Origin: Palsa-883 sp963826975
GTDB taxonomy: Bacteria > Pseudomonadota > Alphaproteobacteria > Acetobacterales > Acetobacteraceae
Direction: 5' to 3'
Assembly: GCA_963826975.1 (NCBI GenBank)
Contig: CAWGZJ010000011.1
Location: forward strand, 434,001 to 498,000
Length of the DNA stretch: 64,000 bases
This document shows, piece after piece, positions 26,442 to 35,302 of this stretch. The notes under the pieces are model-generated. The model worked only from the letters and a program-made list of their open reading frames with translations, ran no database searches and was not told the DNA's origin. The position numbers were made by a program, and so were the translations under genes. The first letter of the stretch is position 1, and every line of letters begins with the position of its first letter.

Positions 26442-29050
26442 ATGTGCAAGCATTCCACGGATACGGTCGACAGGCTCGCCAAACGGCAGCGCGGGCTCGA
26501 CGCGCGGGGCAACGACCCGATGGCGACCAAGCGCAAGTCGAGCTGGGCCGCCGGATTCATCCAGGACCCTCCGGGCGACGTGCTCGCGACCACGCTCGGC
26601 TACCTGAACAGCATCCCCGAACAGATTGGCAAGAAGCAAATCACCGGGGCGACGGAGTTCAAGCAGAAGCTGGGCGGCCTGGGGCCGACGCCGACTGGTC
26701 TCGAGTTCGCCGATTTCTTCGCCAACCAGGACAGCCGGTTCAAGGGGATGATGGATGAGGTCGGCAATCCGCTGCAGGACAAGTTTCCGGAGCTGGATGC
26801 CAAGGCCCGCGAGCAGCCGTTCTTCAAAAATCGCGGCCGCAACAAAAGCCCGCTGCCGCGCGAGCGCCGCCTGAGCATGGACAGCCGCCACGTCGGCATC
26901 ACCACGGGCGCGGACCGGACGGGCGACACGAAGAACGTTTACTCGGCCGACCGATACCACGCGAAGGGCGCGTTTCTCGCCCGCCTGGATGACGAGACGG
27001 TCAAGAAGTTCCAGAAATCCGGCGCGCCGTTCATCGCCGGCGCGTCCGGCACCCTGCAGTTCATTGCGCTGGAGATGGAGAATCGCAAACCGTTCGATCA
27101 GCTCGAGCAGGCCGAGCTGCAGGAGCGGGAAAAGGTCCTCACGATGATGTCGGTGCAGCACGTCGCCGCCGGCCACCACAGCATGAGCGAGTGCCTGTTG
27201 GCAGCAAAGGTCTATGGCTACTTCGACGACGTTCCCGATCCGCTGATCGACTATGACGCCTCCATGAAGGCGTTCGAGAAGCATATCCAGGGTCTCGGCC
27301 TGGGCAGCGACGAGCCGCTCTCGCGTGCCTCGGAGAATGAGGACAAGGGCGGGAAGCAGGTCAAGTACCGAGGATCGGCGCGCCTTCGTGAAGACATTCC
27401 GCGAGCGGTACGTGGATCAGATCCCACCCGACGAACTGGCGAAAATCGACGAGCGCATGACCAGGGCAGCCGATCAGGCCGACCGCGGGAAATACGGCGA
27501 TGCGATCGCCACGCTGGCGAAGACGGAAAACATGATCCGCGGCCAGGCGAGCCTGATTGCGGCCAATGCCCGCGGCAACAACCGCGTGTTGCGCCCGGAC
27601 GAATTGACCGCGCGGATGGGCGGCAAGTCCAAGATCGGGAGGAGCTCGAGCAAAGAATACAAGGAGGTCAAGGAAGCGCTGGCTGCCTACGAAAAGTCGA
27701 TGAAGGAGCTGGCCGGGCGCAAGCTGGACCACGATCGGGTGGCGCTGGGCTTCGAGTTCGCTGCGCGCGCAGCTCGCGACCGTCGAGAAGGCTGCGGACG
27801 CCTACAAGACCAAGCACGGAGCGAACCCGGACAAGGCCGACCGCCGGGGCACCATGGATGAGCTGATTGCCCGGGTGAAAGAAGAAATGGCGCTGCTGGA
27901 GAAGGCCGAGCGGGAGAGCGACACGAACGACAAGCGCGGCGATGTCACGATCGAGCAAGCGATCGAATATGCGCGCTTCGATGTCAGGGTCGGCAAGCAG
28001 GTGCAGCCCGATGTGCTGAAGGAAAGTCGCATCACCAACAAAAAGGTGCTTGGCGCCGGCGGCATCAGCACGGTCATGCTGATCGATTACAAGGCCGATG
28101 ACGAGAACGATGCACAGCAGTTCGCCTTCAAGCCGGAGCAGGAGAAGATGACCACGCACGGCAATCTGATGGCCGATCTGGGCATCGACCCGAACAAGCC
28201 AGGCTTCGGCAAGCGCAACATCGCCAGCAGGAAGATGGCGGAGGCCGCCGGGCTCGGCGACCTGATCCCTGAGGCAAAATTCACCACGGTCGACGGCAAG
28301 GTCGGTCTGGCCATGCAGAAGGCGGGGGGTGAGCCACCCGTCAAGCAAGTCAAGGTCCCGGTGCAGAAGCCCGAGGAGAACGCAGACCTTCAGGAGGCTG
28401 CTTTGGCCAAGCAGAATGGCAAGGCCGATTGGAAGAGCAAGATCCCGGAGAAAAGCCGGCACGGGATGCGGTACGGGTACGACGATACGACGGGAAACTT
28501 TACGGTGGAGAAGCTGCAAGCGAGCTCGTTGCCGCTCGAATTGCCACCGGCGAAGGCCAAGGATGTCGCCGCGGTGCAGCAGCAGCTCGTCAACATGCAA
28601 TGGCTCGACGCGTTCTGCGGCCAGGTCGACCGGCATGCCGAGAACTATCTTGTCGACACGAGCTCCGGCACGCCGACGATCATGGGCATCGACAACGACT
28701 TTTCCTTCGGCAAGAACCGGAAAGATCCGACGGAGCGGGCCTCCAACTCGCTCGGCTTTCCGCCGATCATCGATCAGGCGACCTTCGACAAAATGAAGGC
28801 GATGGACTGGGACGAGATTGCCGAGTCGCTCGGGCCGGAGCTCTCTCAGGATGAGATCGACGCCGCGAAGGACCGGTTCGACGCGGTGCAGAACAAGCTC
28901 GACGAGCTGGAACAGGCGGGCATGGTGGTGGAGAGCTTTGACAAGCCGGTGAAAGGGCAATCTGTCACTGATATCCTGATGGACCGAAAAAACCCCCCGA
29001 CCTATTACCAGCGTGACGTAGAATACCAACAGTTTCTGCGGCAGGGTTGA
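26442..29050 (+). pseudogene. large protein with C-terminal atypical kinase motifs, two single-base frameshifts
   Basis: The gene is readable from ATG 26442 to TGA 29050 if one extra base is removed near 27370 and one near 27765 (2609 bases = 869 codons plus two). The N-terminal 300 residues are unrecognised; the middle is helical. In the last frame (from 27854) kinase-like signatures occur: KVLGAGGISTVML (glycine loop, 64-76), FAFKPE (Lys93), FCGQVDRHAENYLVD (Asp259, Arg260, His261, Asn264) and MGIDNDFSFG (Asp280, Asp282). The DRHxxN...IDxD pattern resembles PI3/4-kinase, actin-fragmin-kinase and HipA-like folds. The substrate is unknown; it could be a toxin, a secreted effector or a regulator. 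It may also be expressed as separate pieces. Confidence 0.65.
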
Positions 29051-29086
29051 ACACCGCGTCAGCCCCCCATCGCGTGAGGAAGCCTT

Positions 29087-29683
29087 ATGGACACATATCT
29101 CGCGCCCGAACCACCGGCCAGCGACGAGGCGGTGGATCCCTACGGTCCCGACAGCGGCCTGGCCGCGCTTGCCGCGTTCTGCGAAAAGAGCGGACTGCCC
29201 TTGCCGCCGTTGCCGGAGGCCTTCATTCCGCTGCTGGAGCAAATTGACGAAGCGGTATTCACCAGCCGAAACGATCTCGCGACGCTGACCGATCTCAACT
29301 CCCTGATTGCCGAAGCCGCCGCGGGCGAAGCGGTGCCGTTCGTGGCTTTGAGCCATGAAGGCGTCGGCACCAATTCCTGGTATCTGCGTTACTGCGTGTC
29401 GCTGCCGGCAGCGTCGCTGTTCGCTGCGGTGCCGTTCGGCGGCCTCTACATGGATCCGGAGAGCGACCGCGCGGTGATCGGCGCGATGTTCGAGGAGGCG
29501 GCGACACTGATCGAGCACGCGCTGGTCTACAAAGGTACTCAGAGCTTCGTCGTGGAATATCGCGGCCTCGGCAGGGGTCGCTGGTGCAAGGTCGGGGGCG
29601 CCTGGCAGGACGACCCGAATGCGCTCGCCGCGGTTGCCAAGGAACTCGCGGTCAGAGCGCGCAGCAAGGTCGCAAGAGCGTGA
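29087..29683 (+). CDS. unrecognised cassette protein D (possible partner or immunity/chaperone)
   Basis: 198 residues, starting with GTGAGGA seven bases before ATG 29087, 36 bases after the kinase-like gene. Not recognised. It is acidic at the N-terminus, with a mixed alpha/beta middle (GVGTNSWYLRYCVSLPAASL) followed by FAAVPFGGLYMDPESDRAVI, and ends basic. No signal peptide or membrane segment. Being small, acidic and directly downstream of a large effector-like protein is the layout of chaperone or immunity partners, but this is inference from position alone. Confidence 0.75.
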   Translation: MDTYLAPEPPASDEAVDPYGPDSGLAALAAFCEKSGLPLPPLPEAFIPLLEQIDEAVFTSRNDLATLTDLNSLIAEAAAGEAVPFVALSHEGVGTNSWYLRYCVSLPAASLFAAVPFGGLYMDPESDRAVIGAMFEEAATLIEHALVYKGTQSFVVEYRGLGRGRWCKVGGAWQDDPNALAAVAKELAVRARSKVARA

Positions 29684-29732
29684 TGACTTCGGACGGCAGC
29701 GGTTCGCGACCGGCTGCCAGGTGTGAGCCGCC

Positions 29733-30842
29733 TCAGCGGGTCACGAGGCTGGGGATCAGGTTGTTCACGGCTGCCGTAAGCGCAAAGAACATCGGAAAAT
29801 CCACCCGGCTCACGGCGAGGAACACGCCTACCTGCCGGCCTGGCGCGAATGCGACGTAGCTCATAAAGCCGGCCCCGCCACCGCTTTTGGCCAGGAGCAT
29901 AGGCTGGATGCCGTGCGGTGCGACCGCCACCCAACCGAGGGCGAGACCGGCCATAGGCGAGGCCTCATCAAAGCCGATCGCGGCCGGCATCGATTGGCGT
30001 GGGCGATACACGGCATGGCTCAAGGCCAGCACGACGTTGCCATCGTCGAGATTATGGCGCAGCCAGCGCGCCATGTCGTTCGCCGTGCTGTAAAGCCCGC
30101 CACTCCCATCCGTCGCCTGCGTATCGACGCAGGTTGCGGGGCCACCGAGGCCCGACCCGGTCATCAGCCGCGCGCATTGTTCCGCCGTTGGCGTAAATCC
30201 GGTATCGACCATTCCCAGCGGTCCGGTCACGTGGGCACGCAGCAGTTCAGCATAAGTCTGGCCGCCTGCCCGTGCCGCCGCATCGGCCAGAAGATCAAAG
30301 CCCACATTGGAATAGGCGGCGATGGTGCCCGGTGCCCATGGCAGCGCATAGTTGGGCAGCCACGTCCAGCGATCCTTGAGCGTCGGCCAGGCGCGCGGGT
30401 TTGCGCCTTCAGGCGGGTCGCCTATTTCCCGCGGCAGGGCTGCCGAGTGGGTCGCCAGGTCAAGCAGAGTGATCGGGCGCTTACCGAACTGCGGCACCGT
30501 CACGTCGCCGGCGAAGCGCTGCAGAGGGTCGGTCAGTGAAAGCTTGCCCTCTGCGGCGAGCGACGCGACCGTCTCGGTGGTGAACACTTTGGTTATGGAG
30601 TTCAGGCGCAGCAGGCTCGTTCCATCCGGCAAACGATGGTTGCCCTTTTCGGTCTCGCCGTAGAAGCGCATCAGCGTGGCGTCCCCGCGCTGGATGACAA
30701 GCACCATTCCGGGTGCACCGGAATCGTGAAACATGACGAAGCCGGGCAAATCGCCCGCTGCCGCGAGCACCGGATCGTCCGCGGCGCGGGCCGCGGTGAG
30801 TGTGCCGAGCGCGAGCACGGCCGCGAGGAGGATCAATCGCAT
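29733..30842 (-). CDS. serine hydrolase, beta-lactamase / AmpH-like family
   Basis: 369 residues with a Sec signal peptide (MRLILLAAVLALGTLTAARA). Penicillin-binding fold motifs are present: SxxK in LRLNSITKVFTTET, YxN in AAYSNVGFDLL, and KSG in LLAKSGGGAGFMSY. It is expected in the periplasm as a DD-peptidase/endopeptidase (AmpH-like) or esterase rather than a true beta-lactamase. ATG 30840-30842 gives the signal peptide; an extension to 31118 would bury it and is rejected. It converges with the kinase cassette. Confidence 0.87.
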   Translation of the reverse strand: MRLILLAAVLALGTLTAARAADDPVLAAAGDLPGFVMFHDSGAPGMVLVIQRGDATLMRFYGETEKGNHRLPDGTSLLRLNSITKVFTTETVASLAAEGKLSLTDPLQRFAGDVTVPQFGKRPITLLDLATHSAALPREIGDPPEGANPRAWPTLKDRWTWLPNYALPWAPGTIAAYSNVGFDLLADAAARAGGQTYAELLRAHVTGPLGMVDTGFTPTAEQCARLMTGSGLGGPATCVDTQATDGSGGLYSTANDMARWLRHNLDDGNVVLALSHAVYRPRQSMPAAIGFDEASPMAGLALGWVAVAPHGIQPMLLAKSGGGAGFMSYVAFAPGRQVGVFLAVSRVDFPMFFALTAAVNNLIPSLVTR

Positions 30843-31190
30843 TGTGGCCGCCTTCCATGGACTGAGCGACGTTACGCAGCAGAACGTCTTGGGATCAACA
30901 TGCGCGCCGCCGAGCGGTCTGCGCAGGCAGCGGTGCGACGACGTTATGCAGGAGGGATCGGCGGCTGTCCCGTCTGATCTTGCGGCGGCCGGCCCCCGGA
31001 ACAATCGGGCTCCGCCACGAAGGGACGGACAACCCCCCATTCCTCGTCGCTTCGGCAAACCACGGATCATCGCCGATCTCCCACCGGAAAATCGGCTTGG
31101 AAGCCCATCGCGATACATTGGGGGAAGCCCCCTGGTGTAGTTTGTCCACCTGGCGTAACGTAGTGCGGCGTCAATTGGGAGAGACCGAAG
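30843..31190. other. intergenic region between divergent hydrolase genes
   Basis: 348 bases with no supported gene. A minus-strand frame at 30895-31149 has some protein-like composition (PIFRWEIGDDPWFAEATRNG) but no ribosome site, family match or conserved neighbour, and may be a fragment. Promoters for both flanking genes should lie here. Confidence 0.4.
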
Positions 31191-32297
31191 ATGCGATTAT
31201 TTTACTTGGGACCAGATCGGTGCAATTGCTTTCCCTTTGGCATTGCCGTGTATTTCGGTATTATGTATTGCTTTCTTATGGCATTGCCTGTGAACGCCAT
31301 TGCACAAGCTGCGCTGTCGACCGTTCCGTATCCTGTCGGGATGACACAGGTGGAATTTACCAGCGCGGCCGAAGGCAATAGACCTCTGGACTACATGCTG
31401 ATCTACCCAACCACTCCGCATGGCGCGGCCACTACTTTCAACATATTCATGTCCACCAATTTGCATCTGTACAAGGACGCGCCGATTGTGGCCGATGGGC
31501 TAAAGCATCCGCTCGTCGTGTTCTCGCACGGGGCGGGCGGTAACGGGTCACTCTATGCCTGGTTCGGCGAATACCTGGCCTCGCATGGCTATATCGTCGC
31601 CATGGTGTATCACTATCGAGCCAATACCTATGATTCGAGCGCTTTATACGTGCGCAACAGGCTGTGGCAGCGCCCGCACGATATCAGCCTGGACATCACT
31701 CATCTGCTCCAGGATAAGATTTGGGGGCCGCACATTGACCCAAATCAGATTGGCGTCGCCGGGCATTCGCAGGGAGGATTTACCTCCATTTGGCTCGGTG
31801 GCGCCAGGATCAATCCCGAATTGTTTCTGGAGTATCAACGCGGATGGAAGAACAATCAGATCGTGCCGGCGTATATACGCGAGCAAATGCGCGTTGACGC
31901 GGAACCCGCGCGTGACCTCCGCGACGATCGGGTGAAGGCAGCCTTTGCAATGGCTCCCGGCGATATTCAGGCGTTCGGCATGGACGAGGCCGGGCTTCGA
32001 CAAGTGAAGATTCCGACCTATATCATCGTCGGAAGCGGTGACACCACAACACCGCCGAAGGAAAATGCCGAGTTCGCGGCGAAATATATCCCGCACGCTC
32101 AGCTTGATGTGTTGCCCGGCCCGGTTGGCCACGAAATCTTCGACAATGAGTGCGATCAGACGGGGCGGGATAACTTTCCCCAAGCCTGCATCGATGCCCC
32201 TGGCGTGGACCGGGCCAAGCTGCACGAGGATATTGGTAACACCGCGTTGAAGTTCTTCGATACGAATTTGCGTGTGCGGCGAAGCAGCCCAAACTGA
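31191..32297 (+). CDS. exported alpha/beta hydrolase (PAF-acetylhydrolase / dienelactone-hydrolase-like)
   Basis: 368 residues. A hydrophobic N-terminal segment (YFGIMYCFLMALPVNAIAQA) acts as signal peptide or anchor. The fold shows HPLVVFSHGAGGNGSLYAWF (oxyanion hole), GVAGHSQGGFTS (nucleophile Ser), a late acid near IIVGSGDTTTPP and His in GPVGHEIFDN. It resembles predicted dienelactone hydrolases and platelet-activating-factor acetylhydrolases. GC is lower (about 56 %) than the surroundings, hinting at transfer. GGGAGA lies upstream of the ATG. Substrate unknown. Confidence 0.82.
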   Translation: MRLFYLGPDRCNCFPFGIAVYFGIMYCFLMALPVNAIAQAALSTVPYPVGMTQVEFTSAAEGNRPLDYMLIYPTTPHGAATTFNIFMSTNLHLYKDAPIVADGLKHPLVVFSHGAGGNGSLYAWFGEYLASHGYIVAMVYHYRANTYDSSALYVRNRLWQRPHDISLDITHLLQDKIWGPHIDPNQIGVAGHSQGGFTSIWLGGARINPELFLEYQRGWKNNQIVPAYIREQMRVDAEPARDLRDDRVKAAFAMAPGDIQAFGMDEAGLRQVKIPTYIIVGSGDTTTPPKENAEFAAKYIPHAQLDVLPGPVGHEIFDNECDQTGRDNFPQACIDAPGVDRAKLHEDIGNTALKFFDTNLRVRRSSPN

Positions 32298-32315
32298 TGG
32301 CTGCCGGCGGTTGTT

Positions 32316-32340
32316 GCGGCCGGCATGACGGGGGTGCCGG
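32316..32340. repeat. half copy of the GTCATGCCGGC palindrome
   Basis: The sequence GGCCGGCATGACGGGGGTG matches the outer right arm of the dispersed palindromes. The apparent start codon of the following DUF2269 fragment lies inside it, suggesting that the element landed in, or recombined with, the 5' part of that gene. Confidence 0.6.
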
Positions 32341-32513
32341 TCGTGGCTATTCAGATGCGCATGAAGGCGATCCTCGAGGCGGAAGCGGTTGGCGGGAAGC
32401 TTGACGAGGCGATGTTGTCACGGCTGTCCGGCTGGTGGTTCGCAATCGGCTGGCCCGCGTTCGGCGGGCTGATCGTCGTGTTCTACCTCTTGGTAGCGAA
32501 GCCTTCGTGGTAG
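32325..32513 (+). pseudogene. C-terminal fragment of a DUF2269-type membrane protein
   Basis: 62 residues; RMKAILEAEAVGGKLDEAML followed by one helix (WWFAIGWPAFGGLIVVFYLLVAKP) resembles the end of DUF2269 proteins, which are about 150 residues with four helices. The first three helices are missing, and the first codons come from a palindromic repeat arm. It overlaps the saccharopine-dehydrogenase-like start by seven bases, preserving the usual gene order. Probably a truncated gene, though a short membrane peptide could still be made. Confidence 0.55.
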
Positions 32514-33622
32514 CGCGCGTCCTCGTCATCGGCGGTTACGGCAATTTCGGCAGCTATATCGCCGGGTCGCTTGCGCCGGACCCGCAGATCCTGCTGCTGA
32601 TCAGCGGACGGGCTAAGGCGAAGGCGCAGGCATTCGCAGCTCGGCTCGGTGGCGCCAATCCTGCCGAGGGACATGCGATCGACATCGGCGGGGACCTCGC
32701 CGCGGCGTTCGACCGGACCTCGCCCGATATCGTTGTCCACACCACGGGCCCGTTCCAGCGCCAGGACCACCGGGTGGCGCGCGCCTGTATTGCGCAGGGC
32801 TGCCACTATCTGGACCTGGCGGATGCTCGCGACTTCGTCGTCTCAATCGGCGAGCTCGACTCCGCGGCACGCGAGCGCGGGGTGATCGTGGTGAGTGGGG
32901 CGAGCTCGGTGCCATGCCTCACCGCGGCGGTGATCGATCATTACCGGCCCAGCTTCGCGCGGCTCGACACGATCGAGTACGGCATCAGCGCCGCCCAACA
33001 AACCAATCGCGGTCTCGCGACGACGTCGTCGGTTTTGAGCTACGTCGGCAAGCCGTTGCTTCGGCTGCGCGACGGCCGGATGCAACGGGCGTTCGGCTGG
33101 CAGGATACCCATGCCGTTCGCTACCCGGAACTAGGCCTTCGTCTGTTCGGGAACTGCGACATCCCCGATCTCGACCTTTTTCCGCGACGCTACCCAGAGG
33201 TGCGCAGCATCCGCTTCGCCGCCGGGCACGAACTCAAGATCCTGCACGCGGGCACTTGGGCGCTCGGATGGCTGGTGCGGCTTGGGCTCGTCCGCTCGCT
33301 CGACGCTCACGCCAAGCGTCTGCTGAAGCTCGCGTTCCTGTTCGACCGCTTCGGGTCGAGCCGATCGGGGTTCCACATGTTTCTGGCCGGAGAAGGCCGC
33401 GACGGGCGCCCGAGGCGCGTCCGCTTCTTCATCATCGCGCGTTCGGGGCACGGACCATACATCCCCTGCATGCCGGCGATCCTGCTTGCGAGGAAACTGG
33501 CTCGAGACGAGGTGGGCGCGCGAGGCGCCATGCCCTGCCTCGACCTGATCGGGTTCGAAGAATATCTCGGCGCGCTCGACGGTCTCGATATCTCGGTGCA
33601 TGCGGACCTCCTTGATGCCTGA
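32507..33622 (+). CDS. saccharopine-dehydrogenase-like NAD(P)-binding protein
   Basis: 371 residues from GTG 32507, overlapping the preceding fragment's stop. The Rossmann motif is VLVIGGYGNFGSYIAGSLA, followed by HTTGPFQRQDHRVARACIAQ and GCHYLDLADARDFV, as in saccharopine-dehydrogenase NADP-binding-domain proteins (trans-acting enoyl reductase or SDH-like). It keeps company with DUF2269 and DCC genes, a recurring bacterial trio of unknown pathway. The true substrate is unknown and lysine metabolism is not implied. Confidence 0.8.
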   Translation: MVARVLVIGGYGNFGSYIAGSLAPDPQILLLISGRAKAKAQAFAARLGGANPAEGHAIDIGGDLAAAFDRTSPDIVVHTTGPFQRQDHRVARACIAQGCHYLDLADARDFVVSIGELDSAARERGVIVVSGASSVPCLTAAVIDHYRPSFARLDTIEYGISAAQQTNRGLATTSSVLSYVGKPLLRLRDGRMQRAFGWQDTHAVRYPELGLRLFGNCDIPDLDLFPRRYPEVRSIRFAAGHELKILHAGTWALGWLVRLGLVRSLDAHAKRLLKLAFLFDRFGSSRSGFHMFLAGEGRDGRPRRVRFFIIARSGHGPYIPCMPAILLARKLARDEVGARGAMPCLDLIGFEEYLGALDGLDISVHADLLDA

Positions 33623-34067
33623 ACTGGCGCACGCCCCCTATAGCTATCGTGAAGACCCAGACGTGCCGGCGTTCGACGACAGCCGGGCGCTTTTCGTGTT
33701 TGACGGAGTATGCGTCGTGTGCTCGGGCGGCGCGGCCTTCGTGATGCGGCACGACCGGCACGCGCGGGTGAATTTCACGCCGGCGCGCTCGAATCTCGGC
33801 CACGCGCTCTATCGGCATTACGCCGTCAACTGGAATGAGACCTACCTGTTGGTCGAGGGCGGGCACGCCTATACGGCAAGCGCCGGATATCTGCGGCTGT
33901 CCATCGTGCTCGGGGGCGCATGGCGTCTCTTGTTGGCAGGCGCCATCGTGCCCGAACGGTGGCGCGACGCGGCCTATGCATTGGTAGCGCGCAATCGTTA
34001 CCGCTGGTTCGGCAAGGTCGAGCATTGCACGCTCCTCACGCCTGAGCAGCGGGCGAGGTTGCTTTAA
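33615..34067 (+). CDS. DCC-family (DUF393) thiol-disulfide oxidoreductase-like protein
   Basis: About 150 residues. The family motif is LFVFDGVCVVCSGGAAFVM, with the DxxCxxC arrangement, then a hydrophobic C-terminal half ending in ARNRYRWFGKVEHC. ATG 33615 overlaps the previous stop by eight bases; an ATG at 33600 adds five residues. A redox role is inferred from the CxxC motif. It is the last gene of the DUF2269-dehydrogenase-DCC cluster. Confidence 0.82.
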   Translation: MPELAHAPYSYREDPDVPAFDDSRALFVFDGVCVVCSGGAAFVMRHDRHARVNFTPARSNLGHALYRHYAVNWNETYLLVEGGHAYTASAGYLRLSIVLGGAWRLLLAGAIVPERWRDAAYALVARNRYRWFGKVEHCTLLTPEQRARLL

Positions 34068-34511
34068 CGCGGGACATCATGCAGCTCGATCCCTGAGCAG
34101 CCCTGCTTGTTCGCGGAAGCTTTCGCCTCGTAATTCCACCCGAAACACCATGAAGCCGCCCACAATCGGCCGAAAGAGTGACCGTTCCGGAGGGGCAGCG
34201 AAAAAGGCGCTGAACGACCGCCATGGGCGCAGGGCCGTCGGCACCCAGCGGCGCTGAACGTCCGCTACAGAGATCGCACAATGGGCCGGCCTATGACCGG
34301 GCCGGGTTTCAATTCCGGGCGTCGACAAGGCCTTGCGGGGGTCTCGAAAGATCTGGATCCATCGCTTTTCCAGCTTAAATCCATCGATCCATCCTATTGG
34401 TCGCCAGCTTCCTGCGACCCTACCTGGACGGTCAGGAGACGACACAGAGACGGTGTTGTCGCGGCGGCGCTCGACCGTTCGTGAACACCGTCGTAGCTCA
34501 AGGAGATTGGC
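34068..34511. other. intergenic region before the sulfur operon
   Basis: 444 bases with no supported gene. Promoter(s) for the DsrE-like/DoxDA operon must lie here. No repeat or clear operator was seen. Confidence 0.4.
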
Positions 34512-35294
34512 ATGCCTGTCGATAGTGGACGACGCAATGCGCTGTTGGGGTTCAGCTCCGTAGTTCTTGGCGCAGCCGCTCTGGCCGCCGGTCCGGCTCA
34601 CGCTGAAGCCGGCAGCGGAACGGTTCCGCATGGCGCGGTCGCGCTGGCTGACCTCATGGAGCGTCTACGCAAGGCTGCGCGCAGACGGGACTTCAAGACG
34701 GTGCCGATGATCCTCGATCACGCGGGTCTGTGGGACGACGCCGCGCTGAAGGAAGTCATTGCCTATCGGGGTGCGCCGAAGCAGGTGTGGGACAACACGG
34801 ACATCGGAAGCCCCTGGATGAATCTCATGCGCAATTCAATCAATGCGCAGGGGTTCTCTTTCGAACATCGTGATTTCGTCGCCGTATCAGCCACGCACGG
34901 CTCTGCCCACCTGGCGCTGTTCGACCAGGCCATGTGGGACAAATACAAGCTTGCCGAGATGGCCGGTGGTGCCTTCAAGACGAACACGCTCATCGTCCAG
35001 AAGGCCGCGCCATCGCAGCTTTCCGACTTCGAGGACCCCGCGAGCGTGTTCGGGCCTGCCGGCAACACGATTCCGGCGCTGCAGGCTCGTGGCGTCGTGT
35101 TCATGGCCTGCCACAACGCGATCTGGGAAATCACCGGAAAGCTGCTGGCGAAGGGCGTGAACCCCGACCGACTTTCGCACGAGACAGTGGCTGCCGAACT
35201 CACCAACCATCTGATCGACGGCGTCGTGCTCACGCCCGGGATCGTTGCGACGATCCCCGAGTTGCAGCAGGCCGGCTTCCACTACGCGAAGTGA
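34512..35294 (+). CDS. exported DsrE-like protein
   Basis: 260 residues with a Tat-like signal (MPVDSGRRNALLGFSSVVLG then AAALAAGPAHA). The mature part has a DsrE/DsrF-type C-terminus: ARGVVFMACHNAIWEITGKL with a single Cys, then DGVVLTPGIVATIPELQQAG ending FHYAK. DsrE-like proteins carry or relay sulfur on a cysteine. It is placed directly upstream of a binding protein and DoxDA (8-base gap), pointing to periplasmic sulfur oxidation. AAGGAG precedes the ATG. The family assignment rests on pattern, not on alignment. Confidence 0.72.
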   Translation: MPVDSGRRNALLGFSSVVLGAAALAAGPAHAEAGSGTVPHGAVALADLMERLRKAARRRDFKTVPMILDHAGLWDDAALKEVIAYRGAPKQVWDNTDIGSPWMNLMRNSINAQGFSFEHRDFVAVSATHGSAHLALFDQAMWDKYKLAEMAGGAFKTNTLIVQKAAPSQLSDFEDPASVFGPAGNTIPALQARGVVFMACHNAIWEITGKLLAKGVNPDRLSHETVAAELTNHLIDGVVLTPGIVATIPELQQAGFHYAK

Positions 35295-35302
35295 GCAGCA
35301 TC

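Noticed and set aside
27668..29518. 616-codon minus-strand frame
   Set aside because: Lies opposite the kinase-like gene and cassette D; its sequence is Leu/Arg/His-rich without motifs.
30895..31149. 84-codon minus-strand frame between hydrolase genes
   Set aside because: No start signal or neighbour support; composition is suggestive but insufficient.
32507..33622. True saccharopine dehydrogenase of lysine metabolism
   Set aside because: The gene keeps company with DCC and DUF2269 genes and shares only the NADP-binding domain type.
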